Virus record (IMG/VR): IMGVR_UViG_3300014492_000028
Coordinates: 1 to 26,753 of that record
Reading direction: 5' to 3' (one strand)
DNA length: 26,753 nt
Source of the DNA: a virus
Part shown: one piece after another, positions 8,797 through 16,359 of the stretch
Numbering within the stretch: position 1 is the first letter of the stretch
How the letters are laid out: the number at the start of each line of letters is the position of its first letter
Made by a program: the position numbers and the translations under genes
Notes under the pieces: generated by a model
Seen by the model: the letters and a program-made list of their open reading frames with translations, nothing else
Told to the model about the DNA's origin: nothing
The model's database searches: none

Positions 8797-9255
8797 TTAC
8801 GTGGGACCAGCGCCATAGACGGGCGTGATCGAACCGTCGATAGCGATAGTGCAGCCGGACGCCATCAGCGCCTTGCCGATGCTCGCGTCAATCGGGAACT
8901 TGCTCAAGTACCCGTTGAACAGCAACTGACAGTTGTCGGTGCCGGACGCGAGCACGACTTTCCACTGCTGGAGCACGGGCGGCGCCGCGATGACCAGATT
9001 GAACAGGCCCTCGTCCTGCGTGCTGGACGGCTCGTAATACAGGTCGAACGTCATGTCGCCGGGGTTCAGCAGCGTGGCGAGTTTGCGGTGCGCCGTGCTG
9101 GTCTGGTTGGATACGTCGACGACATCAATCGCGATGCCGCCAAACTTGACGTTGCCGATACGTGCCTGAAGCACGTAAGTGGGAGGCGACGTTGGGCCGC
9201 CGAGATACAACTGGCTGTTGAAAGATGCGATTGCCGGAAGTGCTAATGAACTCAT
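8797..9255 (-). CDS. Major tail tube protein
   Basis: 152 residues, ATG 9255 with AGGAG 8 nt upstream. The pattern VDVSNQTSTAHRKLATLLNPGDMTFDLYYEP and later LFNGYLSKFPIDASIGKALM is that of lambda gpV-like/phi13-type tail tube proteins: a beta-barrel subunit with a long loop, whose second half holds a PIDASIGKA-like segment conserved in many tube proteins. It sits directly before the chaperones and tape measure, the canonical place for the tube gene. Size (150-200 aa) fits. Subunits should stack as hexamers around the tape measure. Confidence 0.9.
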   Translation of the reverse strand: MSSLALPAIASFNSQLYLGGPTSPPTYVLQARIGNVKFGGIAIDVVDVSNQTSTAHRKLATLLNPGDMTFDLYYEPSSTQDEGLFNLVIAAPPVLQQWKVVLASGTDNCQLLFNGYLSKFPIDASIGKALMASGCTIAIDGSITPVYGAGPT

Positions 9256-9265
9256 TGGTGTTCTC

Positions 9266-9694
9266 CTAAGTGTTCACGTTGTTGAAGATGCGATAGGTGA
9301 GAATTTCCACCCACGCGGGTTGTGGCTGAACCTCATAGTCGAGGCGTGCTTGTTGCGAGAGTTTGAAATTGGCGGCAGCGCCGCCGGTGGCGAATCCATT
9401 CGACGGAAACCATACCGTCACGAGATAGTTAGCGAGTGCCTGCGCGACCAGCGAATCGAGGTCGCGACACTCGATCTGCATCATGACTCCGTCAAGTGCT
9501 AACGGGCCGCTCTGCACGTACGGTAGCACGTCCGAGACTTGTCGAGTGACGACACACGAACTCCTGTAGATGAACCCCTTCGGTAGTTGAATTGGGAACC
9601 AACAGAACACCGCGGACTGCTGAAGATACCCTTGCAGCGTCGTGTCGACTTTGGCGGCGTTGAACAGTTTGGCTTGCAGAGGGGTGAAGCTCAT
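9266..9694 (-). CDS. Tail completion / terminator-like protein
   Basis: 142 residues starting MSFTPLQAKLF at ATG 9694, which overlaps the preceding stop as ATGA and has GGGAG 8 nt upstream; an in-frame start at 9709 would add five residues without support. The layout, a short protein just before the tube gene with a central mixed alpha/beta region (FCWFPIQLPKGFIYRSSCVV; LDGVMMQIECRD; SLVAQALANYLV), resembles gpU/HK97-gp10-neighbour tail completion proteins (DUF3168-like), in which the middle of the domain reports on a test for periodicity and lines the tube end. The family match is by shape and position only. Confidence 0.68.
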   Translation of the reverse strand: MSFTPLQAKLFNAAKVDTTLQGYLQQSAVFCWFPIQLPKGFIYRSSCVVTRQVSDVLPYVQSGPLALDGVMMQIECRDLDSLVAQALANYLVTVWFPSNGFATGGAAANFKLSQQARLDYEVQPQPAWVEILTYRIFNNVNT

Positions 9695-10032
9695 GACACG
9701 AACTCCCATCCTACTTCCGTGTTATCGGTCATCCCGAGAAGTGCCCACGCCTTACCCCCGAGGTCGATGCCGCTGCCATTCGTGTTCGATTGCAATTCAG
9801 CCGCCGGGCGTGCGCCGCCGAAAACATAATCGTTATCGTTGGTGTGCCACGGCCCGACGTCGAGCACCTGCGCAATACATCGCGCATTGTTCAGCGGGTT
9901 CCACAGCCGGACGAAAGAGCCGAGCGCCTTCTCCGAAGGCAACGCGACGAAGCACACGACGAGATCGATCACATAGCCAGAGGCCGTGGCCTTTCCGACC
10001 AATCCCTCGTTCGTGGCTTTGACGGTTATCAC
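9691..10032 (-). CDS. Double-psi beta-barrel (RlpA/barwin-like) protein in the neck module
   Basis: 113 residues from GTG 10032, which overlaps the upstream stop as GTGA and has GGTGA 4 nt upstream; a TTG at 10050 would add six residues but lacks a ribosome site. The core pattern is that of double-psi barrels: GKATASGYVID, a hydrophobic strand with ALPSEKALG, then AQVLDVGPWHTNDNDYV and GIDLGGKAWALLGM followed by VGWEFV. In this fold the DVGPW and GIDL aspartates often lie in the active cleft of glycan-cleaving enzymes such as RlpA and MltA (family knowledge). No signal peptide is present, so a virion or cytoplasmic location is likely. It lies between stopper and tail completion genes with overlaps on both sides. 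Whether it is catalytic or only structural cannot be told. Confidence 0.72.
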   Translation of the reverse strand: MITVKATNEGLVGKATASGYVIDLVVCFVALPSEKALGSFVRLWNPLNNARCIAQVLDVGPWHTNDNDYVFGGARPAAELQSNTNGSGIDLGGKAWALLGMTDNTEVGWEFVS

Positions 10033-10457
10033 AAGGTCACCAGCTTGCAAGTGACGCGCGTCATCTGAGACTGGCTGTCGCTTTCCACGCCACTGATCTG
10101 GTACTGAAACCCATCGATCAGCGCGATCCAGGCGCCCTTACCATCAGGATTCTCACCGCGCCATCCAGCATCGAGCAGTGGATACCATGCGTCGAGCAGC
10201 ACGTGGTGTGTTTCGGACCCGCGGATCTCGTCCAGTTCGCGCATTTCGGTCGCGACGATACTGCCTGAACTCTCCGGCGGCGCGGTGCACGGGATGTCGA
10301 TCAGCCCAGCCACGTTGGTGTACGCGAACTCGATTCCGCCCTGCGCGTCCTGCAGCGGGACAGGCTCCTGCGCGGTGAATAGCGAGACGAACAACCCCGT
10401 TCCGATGGCGGCTGGCATCACGCCGGAAATCGCGAGAGTGATTGCAGCCTGGTTCAT
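10029..10457 (-). CDS. Putative head-tail stopper / head completion protein
   Basis: 142 residues, ATG 10457 overlapping the preceding stop as ATGA; AGAGGG lies about 12 nt upstream. The last half is beta-rich (HHVLLDAWYPLLDAGW; KGAWIALIDGFQYQISGVESD; TRVTCKLV), the shape of small stopper proteins in which a beta barrel plugs the connector. SETHHVLLDAWYP resembles the ISTHRIRVR-like strand of SPP1 gp16-type proteins only loosely. Position after the adaptor and before the tail completion gene supports the call more than sequence does. The N-terminal ~30 residues are hydrophobic (ITLAISGVMPAAIGTGLFV) but probably not a membrane helix given interspersed Gly/Pro. Confidence 0.55.
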   Translation of the reverse strand: MNQAAITLAISGVMPAAIGTGLFVSLFTAQEPVPLQDAQGGIEFAYTNVAGLIDIPCTAPPESSGSIVATEMRELDEIRGSETHHVLLDAWYPLLDAGWRGENPDGKGAWIALIDGFQYQISGVESDSQSQMTRVTCKLVTL

Positions 10458-10849
10458 GATTGCGTAATCACCCTCTGTTGCTTGAGCACTTCAGTGAGTA
10501 GCGAAACAATCTGCCCGGCCTCTACCGTCGAATGCTCCATCGATGCAAGCCGCGACACCACGTCGGCGAGCACCTGCGCCACGCGTTCATTCGTGTTGCT
10601 CTGATTTTCCAACTGATTAGCAACGTTCACGTTGACCTGGCTCTGCACGCCCATGAATTCCTTTAGCATGACAATCAGGTCCATTACCTGTTTGTCGATA
10701 GCCTCTTCTTTGGCGAGCCGCTTTGAGTCGGACCCTTCGAGCCGCGTGATGTTGGCTTTCATTTGGATGATCACGGCAGTAACCGTGACGACGCTCCCTA
10801 GGATAGATATAAGCCCGACGCAACAAGCGATAACTACCTGCCATGTCAT
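10454..10849 (-). CDS. Membrane-anchored coiled-coil protein (holin- or XhlA-like in layout)
   Basis: 131 residues, ATG 10849 sharing one base with the upstream stop (TGATG), GGAGG 9 nt upstream. One long hydrophobic helix spans residues ~5-29 (VVIACCVGLISILGSVV...), followed by a charged helix predicted to form a coiled coil (residues ~35-68, ~85-128, with LADVVSRLASMEHS). One transmembrane segment plus a coiled coil is the layout of small phage membrane proteins including haemolysin XhlA-type and some class III holins, but no diagnostic motif is visible. It lies among connector genes rather than in a lysis cassette, so a role in DNA entry or lysis is only an inference. Confidence 0.6.
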   Translation of the reverse strand: MTWQVVIACCVGLISILGSVVTVTAVIIQMKANITRLEGSDSKRLAKEEAIDKQVMDLIVMLKEFMGVQSQVNVNVANQLENQSNTNERVAQVLADVVSRLASMEHSTVEAGQIVSLLTEVLKQQRVITQS

Positions 10850-11298
10850 CACCACGAGCCTCCGGTCTGCCGCTGTAGTTGCGCAATCCAGCGGTCGCGG
10901 AACGCCCAAACGGTGTTGCACTGCTCGTAGATAGCGAACGCCCCCGAGTTGTCGTCCATGTCGAGATAGCGCTGCGCGGTGTCCTGGAGCGCCTTCGCGG
11001 CAGCCGCGGGGGACAACTTCACATCGAGCAGTCCGACGACATTCGCAAGCCGCGCAGAGTTGCCCGCGAGAGAGTTGAGCGCCAGGGCCGCAGCGCGAAG
11101 GAAGTTGCTGGGGGTCTGCGGTAAGTTGAGCGCTCCGTTTTGATAGGAGTAGAACATCGACGATTGCCACATCGCCTGGTTGATCTGCATGAATCCGTTG
11201 ATCTCTTCGTCGGAAAAGATCGGGCTCGATTCCGAGGTGTCTGGGACTAAGAGGCGTACGAAAAACACCGGCGTTCCAGGAATATATGACCAACTCAT
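10849..11298 (-). CDS. Head-tail adaptor (connector) protein
   Basis: 149 residues from ATG 11298; an in-frame extension to 11400 would run through the terminator hairpin, so the shorter start is chosen. VRLLVPDTSES..PIFSDEEINGFM at residues ~14-37 follows the pattern of gp6/gp15-type adaptors (VR..I.D.....f.DeeI), which bind the portal ring. After that come two or three helices rich in Ala and Leu (AAALALNSLAG; LLDVKLSPAAAAKALQDTAQRYL). It is the first gene after the capsid terminator and leads the connector block. Good family fit. Confidence 0.75.
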   Translation of the reverse strand: MSWSYIPGTPVFFVRLLVPDTSESSPIFSDEEINGFMQINQAMWQSSMFYSYQNGALNLPQTPSNFLRAAALALNSLAGNSARLANVVGLLDVKLSPAAAAKALQDTAQRYLDMDDNSGAFAIYEQCNTVWAFRDRWIAQLQRQTGGSW

Positions 11299-11325
11299 CA
11301 GAATCCGTCTTCTCGCCTGAAATCT

Positions 11326-11369
11326 AAAAAACCGCCGCCCACCCTCCTCAGAGTGATGCGGCGGCTTCT
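11326..11369 (-). terminator. Intrinsic terminator between major capsid and adaptor genes
   Basis: On the minus strand CCGCCGC (11364-11358) pairs with GCGGCGG (11338-11332), with a 19-nt loop, followed by six T (11331-11326). On the plus strand the T-rich TTCTTTTTT follows the stem, so it could work in both directions. A second small GC hairpin (CCCGG/CCGGG, 11382-11395) lies just upstream. It would cut transcription after the capsid gene and set a lower level for the tail genes. Confidence 0.85.
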
Positions 11370-11417
11370 TTTTTGCCGTCCCCCGGTGTGCCGGGTCCAT
11401 TCCGCCCCAGTGGCGAA

Positions 11418-12845
11418 CTACGATCCGCTCCCGTTGGAACCCACCCAGCTTCTGCCGTCAATTGGCGATCCGCCCATCACGCCCATGATCTTGAGGTTCT
11501 GATTGTTGCTCCAGAAATTGCCCATGGTGGGGTCGGGGCCGCCGCCCATGCGTTGGGTCGTCGGAATCTCGCTGAAAAGCTGTGGCTCCTTGAATCCAGT
11601 CAATGCGCCCCATTCGACGCCGGGCCGCTCCTGAGACTTCGGATCGCAGACCAAGAACCAGGAGTGCGGATTGTTCGTCGCGACCAAAGTCAGGTACGGG
11701 TCATAGATCAGCGTAAGATTTTCCATGGCCCAGTTTTTGACACGCAGCAACTGGCCGATGGTATTGGAAGTGGATGTTCCCGCGCTACCGCCCTGGTTCG
11801 ATTGGAGGGTTTCGAGGGAGTTCGCCATACTCTTCGCGATGCCGTAGTCGCTCGCGCCGTACACGAGATACATCGGGGCGCCGATCATGATCGGATCACC
11901 GGTCGCGTCCAACTGGCCGGCCAGAATGGTGTAGGCGTCGACGATGGCCTGCATGCTGAGACGAGGATTACTTACGGTGGCGCCGTTCGCAGTGGTCAAC
12001 TGATTGTGGTAGCCCGACTGAAACAGAGGATTAGCGCTCGGGGTCGAAGTGTTCGGCCCGTTGATGTCGCAATACAGGCTGGTGATGAACTTGGCAATAC
12101 CGCGGTTGCCCTTGATGGCCAAGCGCTTTGGCACATCGCGGAAGATGCCCAGATCGTCGCCAACGAACGCCGCCCAGTTGATGCTAGCGGAAGACTGATA
12201 CAGCAGCGGCGAGTACGTCACTGCCGCGGTGCTGGTGGCCGATGTCGGCGGAATCGCTCCGTTCTGCGGGGCGGGTCCTAACATCGCCTGCTGCGGAGGC
12301 GGTGCGCCAGGATCGCTGCCGGTGTACGGCGTCACGAGGCCGTCGTACATATAGCGCTTGACCTGCCGGAAGTCGCGCAGATCCTTGTCCATGACCAGCG
12401 GCATATTGGTGATGGGCCACGCCGCGAAGTTGCTGTAGTACAGCCGGTCGAGCACGTCGGCGTACAGCGCCTGATAGTCGGTGACCGCCATCGTTTCGCG
12501 CAAGGACATCTGACGTCCCTGGTTGCTGTAGTAGGCGGGGTAGGTCTGGCGCATGTGCTCGACAAGCACCGGATTGCGCGGATTCAGCGCCTCACGCCAG
12601 AACACGGGATCGAGCTTGCCGCTTATGACATCGCTCAGGACTCGCGCGGCCTCGTTGACGCGCCGGTTGTGCTGCGCGTTCGACTTCTGCGCGGCAAGCT
12701 GATATCCCCGCAGGTGAGGGGTCAGCGCGTCCGTCGACCAGTCTGCAAGCTGGCCGGCGAACTCCATGGCGCCACCGTTGCGTGGCATCCCTCCGAACTG
12801 ATCGGTACCGGGGGTAAATTCGGGTGCTCCAATTTTCAGCGGCAT
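11418..12845 (-). CDS. Major capsid protein (HK97-like fold expected)
   Basis: 475 residues from ATG 12845 with GGAG 9 nt upstream; the TTG at 12860 would overlap the decoration gene. The N-terminal ~90 residues are helical (delta-domain-like, LRGYQLAAQKSNAQHNRRVNEAARVL). The main domain contains FVGDDLGIFRDVPKRLAIKGNRGIAKFI and late motifs LRVKNWAMENLTLIYDPYLT and HSWFLVCDPKSQERPGVEWGAL typical of HK97-fold capsid proteins (long spine helix, then the A domain). It sits after protease and decoration genes and before the connector block, and carries a strong terminator behind it. There is a Pro/Gly/Ala-rich insertion near residues 175-215. Function is safe; exact family not fixed. Confidence 0.9.
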   Translation of the reverse strand: MPLKIGAPEFTPGTDQFGGMPRNGGAMEFAGQLADWSTDALTPHLRGYQLAAQKSNAQHNRRVNEAARVLSDVISGKLDPVFWREALNPRNPVLVEHMRQTYPAYYSNQGRQMSLRETMAVTDYQALYADVLDRLYYSNFAAWPITNMPLVMDKDLRDFRQVKRYMYDGLVTPYTGSDPGAPPPQQAMLGPAPQNGAIPPTSATSTAAVTYSPLLYQSSASINWAAFVGDDLGIFRDVPKRLAIKGNRGIAKFITSLYCDINGPNTSTPSANPLFQSGYHNQLTTANGATVSNPRLSMQAIVDAYTILAGQLDATGDPIMIGAPMYLVYGASDYGIAKSMANSLETLQSNQGGSAGTSTSNTIGQLLRVKNWAMENLTLIYDPYLTLVATNNPHSWFLVCDPKSQERPGVEWGALTGFKEPQLFSEIPTTQRMGGGPDPTMGNFWSNNQNLKIMGVMGGSPIDGRSWVGSNGSGS

Positions 12846-12846
12846 T

Positions 12847-13248
12847 TTATGCGTCTCCAAATCGAATGCCGGTCGCGGTGTTGGTCGCGCCGGATGTCAC
12901 GCCGGGTCCGGTCTCGTCGATGCGACCAAACGGCGTGTCGGTGGTCGTGCCGGTGATCAGCAGACCGGTTGTTACGTTCGTGGTCGCGTCGAGAGTTCCG
13001 CTGGCATACAGCGAAGCGCCAGGTCCGAGTGCCTCTGGGGTGAATGGCGAGTGTGTCGAGGAACCTACCACGGTGCCAGTAAACGTGCCGCTGAAATAGA
13101 ACACCGCGCCGCCGCTGTTGCTCTGGTAGTCATTGAGCGCACAAGCAGGCGCGGTGCCAACGAGCACGAGGTCGCCGCTCTTGACTGTGGACGGGCAAAT
13201 GACGAATCTTGCGTTCGTCGGCGCTCCCATGTACAGTTGATCTTTCAC
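12847..13248 (-). CDS. Capsid decoration protein, DUF2190-like
   Basis: 133 residues from GTG 13248, one base after the protease stop, with GGTGA upstream. It shows the order seen in DUF2190/lambda gpD-neighbour proteins: a start like MKDQLYMGAPTNARF, then VKSGDLVLVGTAPACALNDY, a beta strand with VFYFSGTFTGTV, then GASLYASGTLDATTNVTTGLLITG. Members bind the outside of the capsid lattice (family knowledge). It ends one base before the capsid ATG, suggesting coupled translation. Confidence 0.78.
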   Translation of the reverse strand: MKDQLYMGAPTNARFVICPSTVKSGDLVLVGTAPACALNDYQSNSGGAVFYFSGTFTGTVVGSSTHSPFTPEALGPGASLYASGTLDATTNVTTGLLITGTTTDTPFGRIDETGPGVTSGATNTATGIRFGDA

Positions 13249-13249
13249 G

Positions 13250-14890
13250 TTAGTTCACCCGCCCCTTCACCGCGCGGTCGAGCACCTTGGCGTCGGCGTT
13301 GCCGCCCAGCAAGCCGGCCCACGATTCACGCACGGAAACCTCTTCAGCCTTCTGCTGATCGGTGACGCGCTGCCGGTCGGCCTCGGTGAGTTCCACCGGA
13401 GCGCCCGCGCCCATGCCGACCACGAGTCTGCTAGTCCCCATCGCGGCGCCGAATCGGGTAAGTTCTGCGCTGACCGACTCGCGGAACTTGGTCGCGTCCA
13501 GGGCCCCGTCGGTATTCATCGGCAGGTCCTTCGCCAGCACGGTGTCCATGATGTACTCGCGCTGGGCTTCGTTGATCGACACGCCGCTGAGGATTCGTGC
13601 GCCCTCGGTGATTGCATCGCGGCGCAATTCCTTTTTGACCAGCGACTCTAAAAGCCGCTTCTCGTTTGCTTCCATGACGTCTCCTCTGGCGCCTGGCGCC
13701 GATTCCTGCAAAAACAAACCGCCCGCGCCGGCTCGCGTAACCATGTCGCAGCCATCCGCACGAGTGAACTTTTCGAGTACCGGCAAACCGCCGCGCATCA
13801 CAGGTCGGCCAGCTTCCACGAGCGCGCGCCCGTTTGCCACGATCGACACGCCGGCGTACTGTCCCTTTTCCTGGATCGTCTGCGCGTGATCGCTGAAAGG
13901 CTTAATGTCGGAGTAGATGCCGGGGCCCTGATCTTTGCCGCCGCTCATGTAGCTTTCAAGCCACACGCCGTCACTTCCGAGTACCGCACCCCAATCCTTG
14001 ACGCTACCCTCAGGGCGCGCAGCCTCTTCGGCCTTCGTCGGATGGTCGATGCGCATCGGCAGGCCAGCGTAAAAGATCTTGTCCGCGACGGCCTGCTTGA
14101 GAGCCGATTCGGTGTAGTACGCGCTGGAGCCAGGCCCAGGCGCGATGATCTTGATTTTCTTGCCGGCCGCGAACGTCTCGCGCAGTTCCATGTCCACCGA
14201 GAACGCGCAGGATTCCTTGACCTTGATGTCGCCCGCGGCGTCCGCTGAAGCCGACTCTTTCGTGTCGGTGTCGTCCTGCCAGGCTTTCGGCAGTTCGCTC
14301 GCCCAGCCCTTTGCCTTCGCGATGCGGATGATGTTCGCCTTGATCGTGTTGGTCGAGTTGTTGTCGCTGCCGGCGCGTCCGATGCTCGCAGCCGCAGCCG
14401 CGACGTCCTCTTTTTTCAGGATCGGGAAACTTTTGCCCTTGCCAGCGAAGTCACCGGATCCGGCCGCATCCCGTTCTTTCTTCGAGACGAACCGCTCGCA
14501 CAGGGGAATCGCGCCCTTGCTGTACAACCTGGCCGCTTCCATCGCCGCGTATGCGCCGCCTTCGTCCGGTTGCTCCTCGTAGGTCATGCGCGGCGCGACC
14601 TTGACGGCCTTCGAGGTGTCAACGGTGTAATCGGTGTCGCTCGAATCGGTGCCCTTGGAGTACGGCGCCTTCATCGTGTTGGACTCGCCATTGCCGCTGC
14701 ACTGGTAGATGCAATCGCCGTCGTCCTCATCGCCCGTGTGGTCGATGTAATTGCCGTACGAGGGGGTGCCTTCGTGCGCCTTGGACACGCCATCTTGCAG
14801 CTTAGATCGGAGTTCGTTCGACGAAAGGGATTCGGCGGCCTCTTGAAGTCTTTGCGCCAAAACCAGATAGCCCGCGCGGAGGATGCTCAC
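13250..14890 (-). CDS. Prohead protease fused to scaffold-like region
   Basis: 546 residues from GTG 14890. Residues ~40-205 hold a phage-specific module: YIDHTGDEDDGDCIYQC, then MKAPYSKG, then DFAGKGKSFPILKKEDVAAA and IGRA, as in DUF6582-like regions of other phage head proteins. A protease domain spans ~235-400: IDHPTKAEEA (candidate catalytic His283) and YAGVSIVANG (candidate Ser349), the H...S spacing of HK97-type prohead proteases. The last ~140 residues are charged helix and likely act as scaffold. No ribosome site is visible, and a -10-like hexamer lies 7 nt upstream. It precedes decoration and capsid genes, as expected. The third catalytic residue is not assigned. Confidence 0.78.
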   Translation of the reverse strand: MSILRAGYLVLAQRLQEAAESLSSNELRSKLQDGVSKAHEGTPSYGNYIDHTGDEDDGDCIYQCSGNGESNTMKAPYSKGTDSSDTDYTVDTSKAVKVAPRMTYEEQPDEGGAYAAMEAARLYSKGAIPLCERFVSKKERDAAGSGDFAGKGKSFPILKKEDVAAAAASIGRAGSDNNSTNTIKANIIRIAKAKGWASELPKAWQDDTDTKESASADAAGDIKVKESCAFSVDMELRETFAAGKKIKIIAPGPGSSAYYTESALKQAVADKIFYAGLPMRIDHPTKAEEAARPEGSVKDWGAVLGSDGVWLESYMSGGKDQGPGIYSDIKPFSDHAQTIQEKGQYAGVSIVANGRALVEAGRPVMRGGLPVLEKFTRADGCDMVTRAGAGGLFLQESAPGARGDVMEANEKRLLESLVKKELRRDAITEGARILSGVSINEAQREYIMDTVLAKDLPMNTDGALDATKFRESVSAELTRFGAAMGTSRLVVGMGAGAPVELTEADRQRVTDQQKAEEVSVRESWAGLLGGNADAKVLDRAVKGRVN

Positions 14891-14897
14891 GCCGCCG

Positions 14898-14927
14898 ATA
14901 ATAAATCGAATGTACTCAATCGCGCAA
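14898..14927 (-). promoter_or_regulatory. Candidate promoter for the capsid operon, close to the start codon
   Basis: On the minus strand TTGCGC (14927-14922), an 18-bp spacer and TATTAT (14903-14898) lie 7 nt before GTG 14890. The -10 matches TATAAT in 5 of 6 positions and the -35 in 3 of 6. With this spacing the transcript would begin at or near the start codon, i.e. be leaderless. No ribosome site is visible before the GTG. Confidence 0.45.
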
Positions 14928-14979
14928 GAAAAGAGCCGGATGTTTTTTAAAACACCATTGCGCTATGATGTTTGGGCAT

Positions 14980-15267
14980 ATGGCAGATATCGCCGAGAAG
15001 GCTTGCTCGAAATGCGGGAAACCGCGCGAAGGAAAAGACCGGTACTGCAAAGAATGTCGCGCCACCTACAACCAGGACTATGGCGCTCGCGACGAGTGGC
15101 AGGCTGAGCGCCGCGGCATTCTGCGCGGCATTCTCGGCATGCGCCAGCACGTCGCCGATTACTTCCGCCAGTGGCCTGGTCGCCCGTTCATGGGCGCCGA
15201 GGTGGCGTCGGTGATCGACTCGCTGCCGGGGCCGGCGGTGGCCGACGAGAGTCCGAAGGAACGCTAG
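14980..15267 (+). CDS. Small zinc-ribbon protein
   Basis: 95 residues from ATG 14980 (MADIAEKACSK); an ATG at 14965 would add five. C9-x-x-C12 and C23-x-x-C26 form a classic four-cysteine zinc ribbon (ACSKCGKPREGKDRYCKEC). A helical segment follows (~40-63, DEWQAERRGILRGILGMRQHV) and a Pro-rich end. Such tiny ribbons are frequent in phage genomes and often have unknown roles (DNA binding or assembly). It is divergent from the protease gene and converges on the fibre gene on the other side. A TATGAT hexamer at 14964-14969 is close upstream, without a clear -35. Confidence 0.7.
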   Translation: MADIAEKACSKCGKPREGKDRYCKECRATYNQDYGARDEWQAERRGILRGILGMRQHVADYFRQWPGRPFMGAEVASVIDSLPGPAVADESPKER

Positions 15268-15294
15268 GGAGAGTCAGGCGGGCCGTCCCGTGCG

Positions 15295-16359
15295 TTACTG
15301 GAGATAGAAATTGGGGATTCCATTCGTGCTGTAGGCTGTGCTCGCCAGGGACACGGCGCAGGTGCCGCTTAGTACGCCGCTAGCCGATGTACACCCAGTC
15401 ATATTGCCGTTGTAGAAAGGCCCCAGCATCGTAGCGTAATTACAGTATATTTTGCCAGTTGTTGCAGCTCCGGTGAAAATGAGGATATACGTCCCTGGAG
15501 AAAGAGTCACGGTACCCTCGCTACAGGTGTTTGTCCAGACCGTATTTGCTGTTGGAATATTCGTGCCGGTCGTCGGATGGCAGAGAATGGTGCCGCTCGT
15601 GTTGATTATCGCTAGAGAATATAGATTGCCCCCATCGGTAGTCTGCGATACTGCAAAGATTGCCCCGAACGAAACTGATACATCCAACGTAAACCCCCAC
15701 CCGTTAACATGATTGGCACCGCTATTGGGTGTGTTGCTGCCGCCCTGCCATGTGCTCATATATCGGGTGATTACGGTGGCCGTCGGGAGTGCGCCCCCAT
15801 CTTGAATTTGATTTCCCGTGCCCGAAAATTGCGCGATATGATTCGACGTAATAGAGCCAGTGGAATAGTTAGCATTGCAGGTCGAACCGAGTGTGCAGGT
15901 CGCTCCGTTGACGGTGGTCGCTGGGTTAGACAGCATCGCGTTTGTGACGCTGCCACATGTCGGAACGCCGGACGAACTGATCGACGTGACCACCTGGTTC
16001 GTGCACGTGCCGCCCGGCGTCGAGCCGTTGATCTTCGTGCAGGTGATGGCACCCGTGGCCGTATTCGCAGTGCAATCGCCAGAGAGAGTGAATCCGCCGA
16101 ATGTGGACGAGCCCGCGTTAAATTGGATTTGCCCCGTCGTGCCCCCAGGGTTGGCGCCGCCGCCGCTGCCGTTGAGCTTCGTCCAGGTGCCCGCATCGCA
16201 TCCCCAGAGGTTGCCGCTCGTGGCGTTCCATCGCAATGACGCCCCGGTGGAGCACGCGCCGGACGGATCGACGGACACAAACTGTATCGGGCTCTGCGGC
16301 GGTAGCGGCTGCGCGAACGCGCCGGCCGAGAATGCCAGGAAGATTAGCAGGCGTCGCAT
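15295..16359 (-). CDS. Secreted fibre-like protein with signal peptide
   Basis: 354 residues from ATG 16359, chosen because the upstream part of the longer frame (to 16785) is Arg/His-rich and translates the shadow of the next gene. It begins MRRLLIFLAFSAGAFAQPLP, a good Sec signal peptide with a likely cleavage after the AFA near residue 17. The body has fibre motifs: GGTTGQIQFNAGSSTFGGF, SGDCTANTATGAITCTKING, and an about 16-residue CTNQ...PTCG module, with ~12 cysteines. The last ~170 residues are beta-rich. Fibre motifs suggest a virion structural part, but a signal peptide does not fit virion assembly in the cytoplasm. It could be an exported host-coat protein carried by the phage. The start shares one base with the preceding gene (TAATG). 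Confidence 0.72.
   Translation of the reverse strand: MRRLLIFLAFSAGAFAQPLPPQSPIQFVSVDPSGACSTGASLRWNATSGNLWGCDAGTWTKLNGSGGGANPGGTTGQIQFNAGSSTFGGFTLSGDCTANTATGAITCTKINGSTPGGTCTNQVVTSISSSGVPTCGSVTNAMLSNPATTVNGATCTLGSTCNANYSTGSITSNHIAQFSGTGNQIQDGGALPTATVITRYMSTWQGGSNTPNSGANHVNGWGFTLDVSVSFGAIFAVSQTTDGGNLYSLAIINTSGTILCHPTTGTNIPTANTVWTNTCSEGTVTLSPGTYILIFTGAATTGKIYCNYATMLGPFYNGNMTGCTSASGVLSGTCAVSLASTAYSTNGIPNFYLQ

Noticed and set aside
10850-11293. Long reading frame extending the membrane protein gene upstream
   Set aside because: The added residues are antisense-style Arg/Cys-rich shadow of the adaptor gene; ATG 10849 with GGAGG is the better start.
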